A stretch of DNA of 64,000 nt from Thiopseudomonas acetoxidans (GTDB taxonomy: Bacteria; Pseudomonadota; Gammaproteobacteria; Pseudomonadales; Pseudomonadaceae). The DNA lies in contig NZ_JAUCDY010000008.1 of assembly GCF_030362935.1 (NCBI RefSeq), forward strand, positions 1 through 64,000, read 5' to 3'. Position 1 is the first letter of the stretch, and each line of letters starts with the position of its first letter. The position numbers and the translations under genes are program-made. Positions 43,210 to 52,665 of the stretch are shown one piece after another. The notes below the pieces were generated by a model. It was not told where the DNA came from and did not search any database. It saw nothing but the letters and a program-made list of their open reading frames with translations.

Positions 43210-43976
43210 TGCTGTTGCTGTGGCTGGCTCCGGCTAGCGCCGCTGAACGCGTCATCAGTCTAGCGCCATCGTTAACCGAAATAATGCAAGACCTTCAGGC
43301 AGAGCATTACCTTGTTGGAGTGCTGGATGCCGGGCCTTTGGCGAAAGAGCTTGAGTCAGTGGCTAAGGTTGGCAGTTTAGGGCAGCTCAATATCGAGCGC
43401 TTGCTTGAGCTGCAGCCAGATTTATTACTAAACTGGCCCGGCAGTATCAGCCCGCGTCAGCTCCAGCAAGTACAGCAGTTACACATTCCAGTTTATCATG
43501 CGCAGGCTAAAACGTTGCGTGAGCTTGCCCGGCAGTTTACGGAAATCGGTGCCTTGGTGAATGCTACACAGCGAGGCAAACAGCTTACTGCGCAAGCCCA
43601 TCAACAGCTTGATTCTTTAGAGCAACGCTATCAACGAAAAAAACCGATACGTGTGTTTTATCAGTTATGGGATAAACCCATGTACACCCTTGGCGGCGGG
43701 CAAATTATTTCTGATGCGTTGAGCTATTGTGGTGCTGAAAATGTTTTCGCTCAATTACCCGTACTAGCCCCCCAAGTAAACTTGGAGACTGTGTTGGCAG
43801 CCAAGCCGGATTTGATTGTGATCACCCATGATCAATTGCGTGATAGCTGGCCAGAAACAATAAAAACACCAATGATTACCGTGCCAGATAATGGGTTGGA
43901 GCGGCCTAGCTGGCAAATGTTTAATGCTTTGCAAAAGCTGTGTCAGGCAATTGATGAGGCTATAAAGGAAAAATAA
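43185..43976 (+). CDS. btuF: Periplasmic cobalamin/corrinoid-binding protein (BtuF-like)
   Basis: A 263-residue class III substrate-binding protein. The signal peptide (residues 1-20, LAPASA) is followed by ERVISLAPSLTEIMQDLQ, VGSLGQLNIERLLELQPDLLLNW and ETVLAAKPDLIVIT, the two-lobed helical-backbone pattern of BtuF. The start ATG at 43185 lies inside the end of the previous gene. The stop shares a base with the next start. No permease or ATPase genes (btuC, btuD) are adjacent, so it must pair with a transporter encoded elsewhere; an iron-siderophore ligand cannot be excluded. Confidence 0.78.
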   Translation: MVRTLCSLMLLLWLAPASAAERVISLAPSLTEIMQDLQAEHYLVGVLDAGPLAKELESVAKVGSLGQLNIERLLELQPDLLLNWPGSISPRQLQQVQQLHIPVYHAQAKTLRELARQFTEIGALVNATQRGKQLTAQAHQQLDSLEQRYQRKKPIRVFYQLWDKPMYTLGGGQIISDALSYCGAENVFAQLPVLAPQVNLETVLAAKPDLIVITHDQLRDSWPETIKTPMITVPDNGLERPSWQMFNALQKLCQAIDEAIKEK

Positions 43977-45154
43977 TGAGTTTTGCTTACAGTGCGCGCA
44001 GTCGTGCAATTGAACCCTTTCATGTGATGGCTTTATTGCAGCGAGCCAATGAATTGCAGCAGGCAGGCCATGATGTGATTCATCTGGAAATTGGCGAGCC
44101 GGATTTCACTACCGCCGAGCCAATAGTGGCGGCTGGTCAGGCTGCTTTAGCCGCTGGGCACACAAACTACACCCCGGCGTTGGGTTTGCCGCAGTTGCGT
44201 GAGGCAATCAGCGGTTATTATCAAACACGTTATGGTTTGTCGGTGCCAGCACAGCGCATTGTGATTACTTCAGGTGGGTCAGGCGCACTGTTGTTAGCCA
44301 GCGCCTTATTGGTTGACCCGGGCAAGCACTGGTTGCTGGCAGATCCTGGCTATCCCTGTAACCGTAATTTTTTACGCTTGGTTGAGGGGGGTGCGCAAAT
44401 GGTGCCGGTCGGACCCGAGACGAACTATCAACTGACCCCTGATTTGGTGCAGCGCTATTGGGATGATTCGTGTGTAGGTGCTTTGGTGGCTTCACCAGCG
44501 AACCCAACAGGTACTGTATTAAGCAGAGAAGAATTGCAGGCGCTAAGCCAGAGCGTGTCCGATAAACGTGGGCATTTATTGGTGGATGAAATTTATCATG
44601 GGCTGACTTATGGTATGGATGCGGCCAGCGTGCTGGAAGTGGATAACAATGCTTTTGTGTTAAATAGCTTTTCGAAGTATTTCGGCATGACCGGCTGGCG
44701 CTTGGGTTGGTTGGTTGCACCAGAGGATGCCGTGCCAGAGCTGGAGAAAATGGCGCAAAACTTTTTTATTAGCGCCCCGACATTGTCGCAATATGCTGCA
44801 TTAGCTTGTTTTGAGCCAGAGGCGCAGGCCATTTTCGAGCAGCGCCGAGATGAGTTTGCTGCGCGGCGTGATTATTTGCTGCCAGCGCTGCGTGAATTGG
44901 GCTTTAAGATTGAAGTCGAGCCGCAAGGCGCGTTCTATCTGTACGCCGATATTTCTGCTTTTGGCTGCGATGCTTTTGAGTTTTGCCGTTATTTTCTGGA
45001 AAACCAGCATGTAGCCATTACTCCAGGAGTGGATTTTGGTCGGTATAAGTCCAGTCAGCATGTACGCTTTGCCTATACTCGTCCGATACCACGTTTGCAG
45101 GAAGCAGTTGCGCGCATTAAGCAAGGGCTTATTGGCTGGCAAGCAGCGCAATGA
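43976..45154 (+). CDS. PLP-dependent class I/II aminotransferase
   Basis: A 392-residue fold-type I aminotransferase related to aspartate/aromatic enzymes of the AatA type. The phosphate and cofactor residues are in TSGGSGALLLA, ASPANPTGTVLSREEL and VDEIYHGLTYG, and the Schiff-base Lys is in NSFSKYFGMTGWRLGW. The substrate is not clear: NYTPALGLPQLREAI is shared by many subfamilies. It overlaps btuF by one base and sfsA by four (ATGA). Confidence 0.9.
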   Translation: MSFAYSARSRAIEPFHVMALLQRANELQQAGHDVIHLEIGEPDFTTAEPIVAAGQAALAAGHTNYTPALGLPQLREAISGYYQTRYGLSVPAQRIVITSGGSGALLLASALLVDPGKHWLLADPGYPCNRNFLRLVEGGAQMVPVGPETNYQLTPDLVQRYWDDSCVGALVASPANPTGTVLSREELQALSQSVSDKRGHLLVDEIYHGLTYGMDAASVLEVDNNAFVLNSFSKYFGMTGWRLGWLVAPEDAVPELEKMAQNFFISAPTLSQYAALACFEPEAQAIFEQRRDEFAARRDYLLPALRELGFKIEVEPQGAFYLYADISAFGCDAFEFCRYFLENQHVAITPGVDFGRYKSSQHVRFAYTRPIPRLQEAVARIKQGLIGWQAAQ

Positions 45155-45867
45155 AATTCGCTACAGAGTTAGAGCAAGGGCACTTAATTAAGCGTTACAA
45201 GCGCTTTTTTGCTGATATTAGATGTGCTGATGGTTCTGTAGTTACAGCGCATTGCCCAAATACCGGCTCGATGAAAAACTGCATGGCCGAAGGTGCGCAG
45301 GTGTGGTTTACGCGCAACGATGATCCCAAGCGCAAACTTAAAGCAACGTGGGAAATAGTGAAAACTCCTCAGGGTCGTTTGGCTTGTGTGAATACCAATC
45401 GCGCTAATGCGTTGATTGAAGAGGCATTGCAGGTTGGCATTATCAAAGAGTTGGCCGGTTTTGAGCGGTTGCGCCGTGAAGTACGTTACGGTGAAGAAAA
45501 TAGCCGTGCAGATTTTTGCCTTGAATTTGGCGCGCAGCAGGTGTTTGTTGAAGTCAAAAGCGTCACCCTGGGTTTTGCTGATAGCAGTGTAGCTGCCTTT
45601 CCTGATGCGGTAACCACGCGTGGCACTAGGCATTTGCGCGAACTCACGCAGCTCGCCTTAGCAGGTCAGCGGGCGGTGTTGCTCTATTGCGTTAATTTAA
45701 CCGGAATTACCGCCGTGCGTGCTGCCAAGGAAATAGACCCAGATTACGCTGCTGCGCTCGTTACAGCGCAGCGGGCCGGAGTGGAGGTTTTGGCGTATGG
45801 GGTGGATATTGAACCTGCAAGACACTGCATTAGTGTGCGGCATCCCTTAGCATTTTGTACCGGTTAG
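45151..45867 (+). CDS. sfsA: SfsA family DNA/RNA nuclease
   Basis: A 238-residue protein of the SfsA family. The N-terminal OB-like part (HLIKRYKRFFADIRC, AHCPNTGSMKNC) precedes a nuclease-like core with DFCLEFGAQQVFVEVKSVTL (D-x..E-x-K motif) and FPDAVTTRGTRHLRELTQL. In E. coli it was named for sugar-fermentation stimulation, and nuclease function has been suggested by structure. It ends the ribA operon and converges on recN with a 4-bp gap. dksA, which often follows in Pseudomonas, is not here. Confidence 0.93.
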   Translation: MKFATELEQGHLIKRYKRFFADIRCADGSVVTAHCPNTGSMKNCMAEGAQVWFTRNDDPKRKLKATWEIVKTPQGRLACVNTNRANALIEEALQVGIIKELAGFERLRREVRYGEENSRADFCLEFGAQQVFVEVKSVTLGFADSSVAAFPDAVTTRGTRHLRELTQLALAGQRAVLLYCVNLTGITAVRAAKEIDPDYAAALVTAQRAGVEVLAYGVDIEPARHCISVRHPLAFCTG

Positions 45868-45871
45868 TCGT

Positions 45872-47545
45872 TCAGTTGACTGCACCGCTAAGCATTTGCT
45901 TGGCATGGGCTAGAGATTCATCGGTAAGGTCGATACCGCCCAGCATGCGAGCGATTTCTTCGACACGCTCAGCATCAGATAACTCTTTAATGGCGGTGCT
46001 GGTAGCGTTTTTGCCGCGTTCTTTGTAGACGTACAGATGCTGATGCGCCTGCGCTGCAACTTGCGGAAGGTGGGTGACGGTTATCACCTGCCCCTCACCA
46101 CCAAGCTGGCGCAAAAGTTGGCCCACTATCTCTGCAGTAGGGCCGCCAATACCCACATCAACCTCGTCAAAAACCAGTGTAGGTACTCGGGACGTTTGTG
46201 CAGTAATCACCTGAATCGCCAAGCTAATGCGTGACAATTCGCCGCCAGAAGCCACTTTGGCTAGGCTTTTTAAAGGTTGGCCGGGGTTGGCGCTGACTAA
46301 AAATTCAATATTTTCTGCGCCCTGCACGTTGGGTTTGTTATCAGCATGCGGCTGTAATTCAATATTAAAACGTCCGCCGGGCATACCTAAATCTTGCATG
46401 CGTGCGCTAACGGCTTGGCTTAGTTGTTTGGCTGCTGTGGTTCTGGCTTTGGATAGCTGAGCCGCGGATTTTTGATATGCCTTTTCGCAGCGGGCAATGT
46501 TCCCAACCAGTGTTTCCAGTTTGCAGTCATCGCCTTGGAGTGTTTCCAGCTCGTGCAGCAATTGTTGCTGCAAATGATTAAGTTCTTCTGGCTGGACTTT
46601 ATGTTTGCGTGCCAAGGTATAGATGCTATCTAGACGTTCCTCAACCCAACGCTGACGTTCTGGATCACAGTCAAAACTATCAAGGAAGCGGTTAAGTTCA
46701 CCGACGGCTTCTTCGATTTGGATTTGGGCGCTGGTTAGCAGTTCATCACACAGCTGTAAGGCGGCTGGCGGCTGTTGAAAGGCACGGCTGCGCGTAAGGC
46801 TGCTGTTAAGTGCGCTTAATACAGTGCTGTCTTCATTGTCACTGCAGATGTTAATAATAAAACGGCAGTGCTCAATTAGCTGTGCCGATTGCGCTAGGAT
46901 GTGCTGTTCTTGCTCCAACTGACTAAGCTCGGTGTCACCTAGGGACAGGGCTTCCAGTTCTTCTAGCTGATAACTGAGTAATTGAATGCGAGCTTGTTGC
47001 TCGTCGCTGTTTTGGCTCAGGCGCGCCAAGGTGTTGCTTTGTTCGCGCCATTGTTGTGCGAGTTGGCTGACTTCTGCTGCCAGGGGCTTGAGTCCGGCAA
47101 ACTCATCCAGCAGGCGTCTGTGCGTGTCAGTTTTTAACAGCGACTGGTGTTCGTGTTGGCTATGCACATCAATTAACATAGCGCCCAGCTCTTTGAGATC
47201 GGTTTGCGTGCAGGGCGTGCCGTTAATGTAAGCGCGCGAGCGACCTTCTTGAGTAATAATGCGCCGCAACAAACATTGCCCGTCATTATCCAAATCACGT
47301 GCACTAAGCCAGCGTTGTGCTTCGGGTATTTGGCTGATGTCAAAGCTGCTAAGGATATCCGCTTTATCGCTGTTGGGTCGCACGGCACCGCTGTCAGCTC
47401 GGGCGCCCAACGTGAGGCTAAGTGCGTCGAGCATAATGGATTTGCCCGCACCGGTTTCACCGGTAATCGCACTCATGCCTTGTTTTAATTCAAGGTCAAG
47501 ATGTTCGACAATAGCGTAATTGTGCACAGATAATTGTATAAGCAT
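45872..47545 (-). CDS. recN: DNA repair protein RecN
   Basis: A 557-residue SMC-like ATPase recruited to double-strand breaks. Walker A is GETGAGKSIMLDALSLTLGA near residue 29, long coiled-coil arms lie at about 150-380, and the signature VASGGELSRISLAIQVI with Walker B TLVFDEVDVGIGGPTAEIVG is in the C-terminal third. The coiled coil is rich in Gln/Leu, as usual. A LexA box overlaps its promoter (47571-47606), so it belongs to the SOS regulon. It is divergent from grpE. Confidence 0.96.
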   Translation of the reverse strand: MLIQLSVHNYAIVEHLDLELKQGMSAITGETGAGKSIMLDALSLTLGARADSGAVRPNSDKADILSSFDISQIPEAQRWLSARDLDNDGQCLLRRIITQEGRSRAYINGTPCTQTDLKELGAMLIDVHSQHEHQSLLKTDTHRRLLDEFAGLKPLAAEVSQLAQQWREQSNTLARLSQNSDEQQARIQLLSYQLEELEALSLGDTELSQLEQEQHILAQSAQLIEHCRFIINICSDNEDSTVLSALNSSLTRSRAFQQPPAALQLCDELLTSAQIQIEEAVGELNRFLDSFDCDPERQRWVEERLDSIYTLARKHKVQPEELNHLQQQLLHELETLQGDDCKLETLVGNIARCEKAYQKSAAQLSKARTTAAKQLSQAVSARMQDLGMPGGRFNIELQPHADNKPNVQGAENIEFLVSANPGQPLKSLAKVASGGELSRISLAIQVITAQTSRVPTLVFDEVDVGIGGPTAEIVGQLLRQLGGEGQVITVTHLPQVAAQAHQHLYVYKERGKNATSTAIKELSDAERVEEIARMLGGIDLTDESLAHAKQMLSGAVN

Positions 47546-47570
47546 GTTGCGCTCACTTATTGCAAGATGA

Positions 47571-47606
47571 CTGTTTATTTATACAGTGTTTGTTTTTGTC
47601 GATCAA
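47571..47606 (-). promoter_or_regulatory. SOS promoter of recN with LexA box
   Basis: CTGTTTATTTATACAG (47571-47586) is a perfect CTGT-N8-ACAG LexA site. On the minus strand it overlaps a -10 TATAAA (47578-47583), with a -35 TTGATC (47601-47606) at 17-bp spacing. LexA binding would block the -10. Confidence 0.85.
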
Positions 47607-47744
47607 GAGCATGCTAGATTTTTATTTGCAGTTTGGCGGTCTTGTTTCAGGCTTGATGTGGCTGGATTACAAAGATCTAACAGGGTCAATGTTCATGGTA
47701 TGGCTATCAATACGCGTTAAATAAGCAAAAAGATCGTGTTAGCA

Positions 47745-47773
47745 CTTGAAGCGTGGACGTGTTGCCCCCATAT
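47745..47773 (+). promoter_or_regulatory. Heat-shock (RpoH) promoter of grpE
   Basis: CTTGAA (47745-47750) and CCCCATAT (47766-47773), 15 bases apart, fit the sigma-32 consensus almost exactly. Transcription would start about 50 bp before grpE. Confidence 0.85.
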
Positions 47774-47830
47774 AAGCTGACATTAATTCTTTAAGCATTT
47801 TATTTTTGTAAAACATGAAAGGAGACTGGT

Positions 47831-48403
47831 ATGTCCGATGAGCAGAATCCAGCGCAAGAGCCAGAGTTAGCGGAGCAAGACACTGAACAGGCACAGCCTG
47901 AGATAGATGTTAATGCGCGCATTGAAGAACTAGAGGCTCAGTTGGCAGAGGCAAAAGAACAAGTGATACGCGCTGCGGCAGAAGTTCAAAATACCCGTCG
48001 CCGCGCCGAGCAGGATGTGCAAAAAGCGCATAAGTTTGCTCTAGAAAAATTTGCCGGTGATTTGCTTGCAGTGGTGGATAGTTTAGAGCGCGGCCTTGAA
48101 GTGGCGGACGCTACTAATGAGACGCTACGGCCCATGCGTGAAGGTATGCAGCTGACTTTCAAGCAGCTGCTCGATACCTTGAGACGTTACAATGTTGAGC
48201 GTATCGATCCTCATGGTCAGCCGTTCAATCCTGAACTACACCAAGCCATGAGTATTCAAGAAAGCACCCAGGCTGAGCCGGATAGCGTGCTTAAGGTATT
48301 CCAGTGTGGTTATTCGATTCATGATCGCTTGTTGCGTCCTGCCATGGTCGTGGTTAGCAAAGCGCCTGCAGAGCCGCCAGTGAAAATTGACGAGCAGGCT
48401 TGA
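47831..48403 (+). CDS. grpE: Nucleotide exchange factor GrpE
   Basis: A 190-residue co-chaperone that releases ADP from DnaK. An acidic N-terminus is followed by a long coiled coil (INARIEELEAQLAEAKEQVIRAAAEVQNTRRRAEQD, residues 40-80) and a beta domain ending in FQCGYSIHDRLLRPAMVVVSKAP, the family signature. The ribosome site AAAGGAGA is excellent. It is the first gene of the dnaK region under an RpoH promoter. Confidence 0.96.
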   Translation: MSDEQNPAQEPELAEQDTEQAQPEIDVNARIEELEAQLAEAKEQVIRAAAEVQNTRRRAEQDVQKAHKFALEKFAGDLLAVVDSLERGLEVADATNETLRPMREGMQLTFKQLLDTLRRYNVERIDPHGQPFNPELHQAMSIQESTQAEPDSVLKVFQCGYSIHDRLLRPAMVVVSKAPAEPPVKIDEQA

Positions 48404-48426
48404 AATTAAAATCTATAGCCCCATTA
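48399..48426 (+). promoter_or_regulatory. Second RpoH promoter, for dnaK, overlapping the grpE stop
   Basis: CTTGAAA (48399-48405), which includes the grpE stop codon, and CCCCATTA (48419-48426) lie 14 bases apart and match a sigma-32 promoter. It would let dnaK be transcribed independently of grpE. Confidence 0.7.
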
Positions 48427-48496
48427 AACATACAAGAATTTAAGTTAAGGCCTGAACAGACTAACGCTGAAAGGGCCGTATTATCGGAGTCGCAAG

Positions 48497-50416
48497 ATGA
48501 GCAAAATAATTGGTATTGACTTAGGAACCACTAACTCGTGCGTTTCAGTCCTCGAAAACGGTGTTGCAAAGATTATTGAGAACGCCGAGGGTGGCCGTAC
48601 CACCCCATCCATTATCGCCTACACCAACGATGGCGAGATTTTGGTGGGTCAATCTGCTAAGCGTCAAGCCGTGACCAACCCACAGAACACTCTGTATGCG
48701 GTGAAACGTCTGATCGGTCGTCGTTATGATGAAGAAGTGGTGCAGAAAGACATTAAAATGGTGCCTTACACTATCGTTAAAGCTGACAATGGCGATGCGT
48801 GGATCGATGTAAAAGGCGAGAAAATGGCGCCCCCGCAAGTTTCTGCGGAAGTGCTTAAGAAAATGAAAAAAACCGCTGAGGATTACCTTGGCGAAACCGT
48901 TACTGAAGCCGTGGTAACCGTACCAGCGTATTTTAACGACAGCCAGCGGCAAGCCACAAAAGATGCGGGCCGTATTGCGGGGCTGGATGTTAAGCGGATT
49001 ATTAACGAACCGACTGCTGCCGCGTTGGCGTACGGTATGGATAAAGCCAAAGGCGACCGCACCATCATCGTTTATGACCTGGGTGGTGGTACCTTTGACG
49101 TGTCGGTGATTGAAATCGCTGAAATCGATGGTGAACATCAGTTTGAAGTGTTGGCCACCAACGGTGACACCTTCTTAGGTGGTGAAGATTTCGATATTCG
49201 CATGATCGACTACTTGGTTGATGAGTTTAAGAAAGAAAGCGGTATGGACCTTAAAGGTGACCCGCTGGCGATGCAGCGTCTAAAAGAAGCTGCTGAAAAA
49301 GCCAAAATTGAACTGTCATCGGCGCAGCAGACTGATGTGAACCTGCCCTATATTACTGCAGATGCCAGTGGTCCTAAGCACCTGACGGTAAAAGTAACAC
49401 GCGCTAAATTAGAGTCCTTAGTTGAGGACTTGGTTAAGCGCACGCTTGAGCCTTGCCGCATTGCCTTACAGGATGCAGGCTTGGATGCTAAGGCTATCAA
49501 CGACGTAATTTTGGTGGGTGGTCAAACCCGTATGCCTTTAGTGCAGAAAACCGTTGCTGATTTTTTCGGCACCGAAGCGCGTAAAGACGTGAACCCAGAT
49601 GAAGCAGTCGCCATGGGTGCTGCGATTCAGGGCGCGGTACTGGCCGGTGATGTAAAAGACGTATTGTTGCTAGACGTGACCCCGCTAACCCTAGGTATTG
49701 AAACCATGGGCGGCGTAATGACCGCGTTGATTGAGAAAAACACCACGATTCCAACCAAGAAATCTCAGGTGTTCTCAACCGCAGACGACAACCAAAGCGC
49801 AGTGACCATTCACGTGCTGCAGGGTGAGCGTAAGCAAGCAGTACAAAACAAGTCGCTCGGTAAGTTTGATTTGACAGATATTCCACCTGCGCCGCGTGGC
49901 ATGCCGCAGATTGAAGTGACCTTCGACATTGATGCTAACGGTATTTTGAACGTATCAGCAGTGGACAAGGCGACCGGTAAGAAGCAGTCTATTGTTATTA
50001 AAGCTAACTCCGGCTTGAGTGAAGAAGAAATCGAGCAAATGGTGCGTGATGCTGAGGTTAACGCTGAGGAAGATCGTAAGTTCGAAGAGCTGGTAACGGC
50101 GCGCAACCAAGGCGATCAGCTGGTGCACGGTACTAAGAAAATGCTCACCGAAGCTGCTGACAAAATGACGGCTGATGAAAAAACAGCCATTGAAGCAGCC
50201 TTGGCAGACTTAGAAGAAGCCGTCAAAGGCGATGACAAAGATGCCATTAATGCCAAAATCGAAGCCTTGTCACAAGCCAGTGCTCCTGTGGCGCAGAAAA
50301 TGTACGCCGAAGCAGAGCAAGCTCAGGGTGATGCTGCGCAAGCAGGTCAGGCCGATGACGCGGACGATGTGGTTGACGCTGAGTTTGAAGAAGTCAAGGA
50401 CAATGACAAGAAGTAA
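48497..50416 (+). CDS. dnaK: Chaperone DnaK (Hsp70)
   Basis: A 639-residue Hsp70 of normal length. The ATPase domain starts KIIGIDLGTTNSCVSV and holds VYDLGGGTFDVSVIEI and ILVGGQTRMPLVQKTV. The linker DVLLLDVTPLTLGIE leads to the substrate-binding domain and a helical lid, with an acidic end (DDVVDAEFEEVKDNDKK) typical of bacterial DnaK. It lies between grpE and dnaJ, with its own heat-shock promoter and a hairpin before dnaJ. Confidence 0.98.
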   Translation: MSKIIGIDLGTTNSCVSVLENGVAKIIENAEGGRTTPSIIAYTNDGEILVGQSAKRQAVTNPQNTLYAVKRLIGRRYDEEVVQKDIKMVPYTIVKADNGDAWIDVKGEKMAPPQVSAEVLKKMKKTAEDYLGETVTEAVVTVPAYFNDSQRQATKDAGRIAGLDVKRIINEPTAAALAYGMDKAKGDRTIIVYDLGGGTFDVSVIEIAEIDGEHQFEVLATNGDTFLGGEDFDIRMIDYLVDEFKKESGMDLKGDPLAMQRLKEAAEKAKIELSSAQQTDVNLPYITADASGPKHLTVKVTRAKLESLVEDLVKRTLEPCRIALQDAGLDAKAINDVILVGGQTRMPLVQKTVADFFGTEARKDVNPDEAVAMGAAIQGAVLAGDVKDVLLLDVTPLTLGIETMGGVMTALIEKNTTIPTKKSQVFSTADDNQSAVTIHVLQGERKQAVQNKSLGKFDLTDIPPAPRGMPQIEVTFDIDANGILNVSAVDKATGKKQSIVIKANSGLSEEEIEQMVRDAEVNAEEDRKFEELVTARNQGDQLVHGTKKMLTEAADKMTADEKTAIEAALADLEEAVKGDDKDAINAKIEALSQASAPVAQKMYAEAEQAQGDAAQAGQADDADDVVDAEFEEVKDNDKK

Positions 50417-50459
50417 TCTTGTTGTCATCAGCAGTTAACACTTAATGCTAACCATGATC

Positions 50460-50481
50460 ACGCGGGAGCTTGCTCCCGCGT
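50460..50481. terminator. Hairpin between dnaK and dnaJ
   Basis: ACGCGGGAGC and GCTCCCGCGT form a perfect 10-bp stem around TT, flanked by GATC/GATC. Only a weak T-rich stretch follows, so it is probably a partial terminator or mRNA stabiliser that lowers dnaJ output relative to dnaK. Confidence 0.65.
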
Positions 50482-50523
50482 TGATCTTTCTAGCCGGCGA
50501 GCATACCGGAGTGAAAGTGAGTT

Positions 50524-51639
50524 ATGTCAAAACGTGATTTTTATGAAGTGCTCGGCGTTGAGCGTGGGGCGAGTGAAGCGGAAATTAAGAAGGCTTATCG
50601 CCGTTTAGCGATGAAGTACCATCCTGACCGCAACCCAGATGATAAGGACGCCGACGATAAGTTTAAAGAAGCCACAGCGGCTTATGAAGTGCTTTCAGAT
50701 GCACAAAAGCGCCAAGCCTATGATCAGTTTGGCCATGCCGGAATTGATCCGCAAATGGGTGGTGCCGGTCAGGGCGGAGCAGGCTTCTCGGATATTTTCG
50801 GTGATGTGTTTAGTGATTTCTTTGGCGGCGGTGCGGGGCGTTCGCGTGGCGGACCACAGCGTGGCAGTGATTTACGCTACACCATTGAGATTTCCCTAGA
50901 AGAAGCTGTACGCGGTACTACGGTAGAAATTCGTGTGCCTACGCTAGCAGAGTGTAAAACCTGTGACGGTAGCGGCGCGAAAAAAGGGACTAGCCCTTCA
51001 ACCTGTAGTACCTGTCAGGGCGTAGGTCAAATTCGGATGCAGCAAGGTTTCTTTGCTGTGCAGCAAACCTGTCCGCGCTGTCATGGTAGTGGACAAACTA
51101 TTACTGATCCTTGCCAGACTTGTCGCGGACAGGGTCGAGTGGAAGAGACTAAAACGCTGTCGGTTAAAGTTCCAGCTGGCGTAGATGTCGGTGATCGTAT
51201 TCGTTTAAGTGGCGAAGGCGAAGCAGGCGTGCAAGGTGGCCCGGCAGGTGATCTCTATGTGGTGGTCAATGTTAAGGCGCACGATTTCTTTGAGCGTGAC
51301 GGACGTAATCTGCATTGCGAAGTCCCCATCAGTATTGTTGATGCGGCTTTGGGTGGAGAGCTTGAAGTGCCAACACTGGACGGGCGTGTAAAGCTTAAAA
51401 TCCCTGAGGGCACACAGACCGGTAAGCTATTTCGCTTGCGTGGCAAAGGCGTTACTCCGGTACGAGGTGGCGGTGTAGGTGACTTGATTTGTCGTGTGGT
51501 AGTAGAGACGCCAGTCAGCCTGAATAAGCGTCAGCGTGAGTTGTTGGAAGAGTTGCGTGAAACGTTAAAAGACAATTCACACTCGCCAAAAGCCAAGGGT
51601 TGGTTTGATGGCATGAAGCGTTTTTTCGGTGATAAATAA
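50524..51639 (+). CDS. dnaJ: Co-chaperone DnaJ (Hsp40)
   Basis: A 371-residue type I J-protein. The J domain has KYHPDRNPDDK with the HPD motif (about residues 33-35). A Gly/Phe-rich linker (70-120) precedes four zinc-finger repeats, CKTCDGSGA, CSTCQGVGQ, CPRCHGSGQ and CQTCRGQGR (about 142-205), then the substrate-binding C-terminal domains. All features for stimulating DnaK ATPase are present. Confidence 0.97.
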   Translation: MSKRDFYEVLGVERGASEAEIKKAYRRLAMKYHPDRNPDDKDADDKFKEATAAYEVLSDAQKRQAYDQFGHAGIDPQMGGAGQGGAGFSDIFGDVFSDFFGGGAGRSRGGPQRGSDLRYTIEISLEEAVRGTTVEIRVPTLAECKTCDGSGAKKGTSPSTCSTCQGVGQIRMQQGFFAVQQTCPRCHGSGQTITDPCQTCRGQGRVEETKTLSVKVPAGVDVGDRIRLSGEGEAGVQGGPAGDLYVVVNVKAHDFFERDGRNLHCEVPISIVDAALGGELEVPTLDGRVKLKIPEGTQTGKLFRLRGKGVTPVRGGGVGDLICRVVVETPVSLNKRQRELLEELRETLKDNSHSPKAKGWFDGMKRFFGDK

Positions 51640-51717
51640 GCAACTGGTATAGTTGTTTAATAAATAAACTACTATTAGGCTATCGCCTACACTAGTTCAA
51701 CTAAGAGATGAAAAACT

Positions 51718-52521
51718 ATGCTACGAGTGGCTATTACAGGTGCCGTAGGGCGGATGGGCAAAACCCTAATCGAGACAGTGCAAACTTCACCACAAATGGT
51801 GCTGACTGCAGCTGTTGATCGTCCTGACAGTAGTTTAATTGGCGCTGATGTCGGCGAGGTTGTGGGTTTAGATAAAATCGGTATTCAGATTGTTGGTGAC
51901 TTGACTCAGGTACTCGACAGTTTTGATGTGCTGATCGATTTTACCCACCCTACCGTTACCCTGAAAAATATTGAGATTTGCTGTAAAGCAAAAAAAGCCA
52001 TGGTTATTGGTACCACGGGCTTTAATTCGGCAGAACGTGGTCAGTTGGAAGCAGCATGCAATACGATTCCTATTGTGTTTGCAGCGAACTTCAGTGTGGG
52101 TGTCAACCTGTGCTTTAAATTGGTTGAAACGGCCGCACGCGTGCTGGGCAATGACGTTGATATCGAAATTATCGAAGCCCATCATCGTGATAAGGTGGAT
52201 GCCCCGTCTGGTACAGCCTTACGCATGGGTGAAGTGGTAGCCGATGCCTTAGGCCGCGATTTAGCCAAAGTTGCGGTGTACGGTCGTGAAGGCCAGACCG
52301 GCGCACGTACACGTGAAGCCATTGGTTTTGCGACAATTCGTGCCGGCGACATTGTGGGTGAGCATACGGTTTTATTTGCTGCCGACGGTGAGCGCATAGA
52401 AATTACCCATAAAGCATCAAGTCGCATGACCTTTGCTAAAGGCGCGGCACGTTCAGCACGTTGGGTAGTGGGTAAGCCAGCGGGTTTGTACGATATGCAG
52501 GATGTATTAGGGCTGAAATAA
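51718..52521 (+). CDS. dapB: 4-hydroxy-tetrahydrodipicolinate reductase
   Basis: A 267-residue NAD(P)H enzyme of lysine and diaminopimelate synthesis. The nucleotide fold is VAITGAVGRMGKTLIETV, TTGFN lies near residue 100, and the catalytic His/Lys are in EAHHRDKVDAPSGTAL. The C-terminal domain ends GKPAGLYDMQDVLGLK as usual. It lies between dnaJ and carA, the conserved Pseudomonas order. An intrinsic terminator lies about 110 bp downstream. Confidence 0.97.
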   Translation: MLRVAITGAVGRMGKTLIETVQTSPQMVLTAAVDRPDSSLIGADVGEVVGLDKIGIQIVGDLTQVLDSFDVLIDFTHPTVTLKNIEICCKAKKAMVIGTTGFNSAERGQLEAACNTIPIVFAANFSVGVNLCFKLVETAARVLGNDVDIEIIEAHHRDKVDAPSGTALRMGEVVADALGRDLAKVAVYGREGQTGARTREAIGFATIRAGDIVGEHTVLFAADGERIEITHKASSRMTFAKGAARSARWVVGKPAGLYDMQDVLGLK

Positions 52522-52571
52522 AAACGTTAAAAAAGTCGTTGTTGACGCTTTTTGTTTGCTGAAAAAACCCG

Positions 52572-52665
52572 TACAATTTGTCGCTAGTGTATCCACTAGA
52601 AGCGTATTCAGCATGCAAATATTTAAAGAAACGGAATGATGTCAACACGTCATTCCGTTTTTTTT
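52572..52665 (+). promoter_or_regulatory. carA leader with -10 element, mini-ORF and intrinsic terminator (possible attenuator)
   Basis: TACAAT (52572-52577) is a good -10, though its -35 is poor. A strong terminator follows: AAACGGAATG (52629-52638) pairs with CATTCCGTTT (52651-52660), extended inward to 13 pairs counting one G-U, then eight T. The carA start is only 41 bases beyond it. An eight-codon frame, MQIFKETE (52613-52639), stops inside the 5' arm of the terminator stem. It could simply end dapB transcription, or regulate read-through into carA. Confidence 0.6.
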
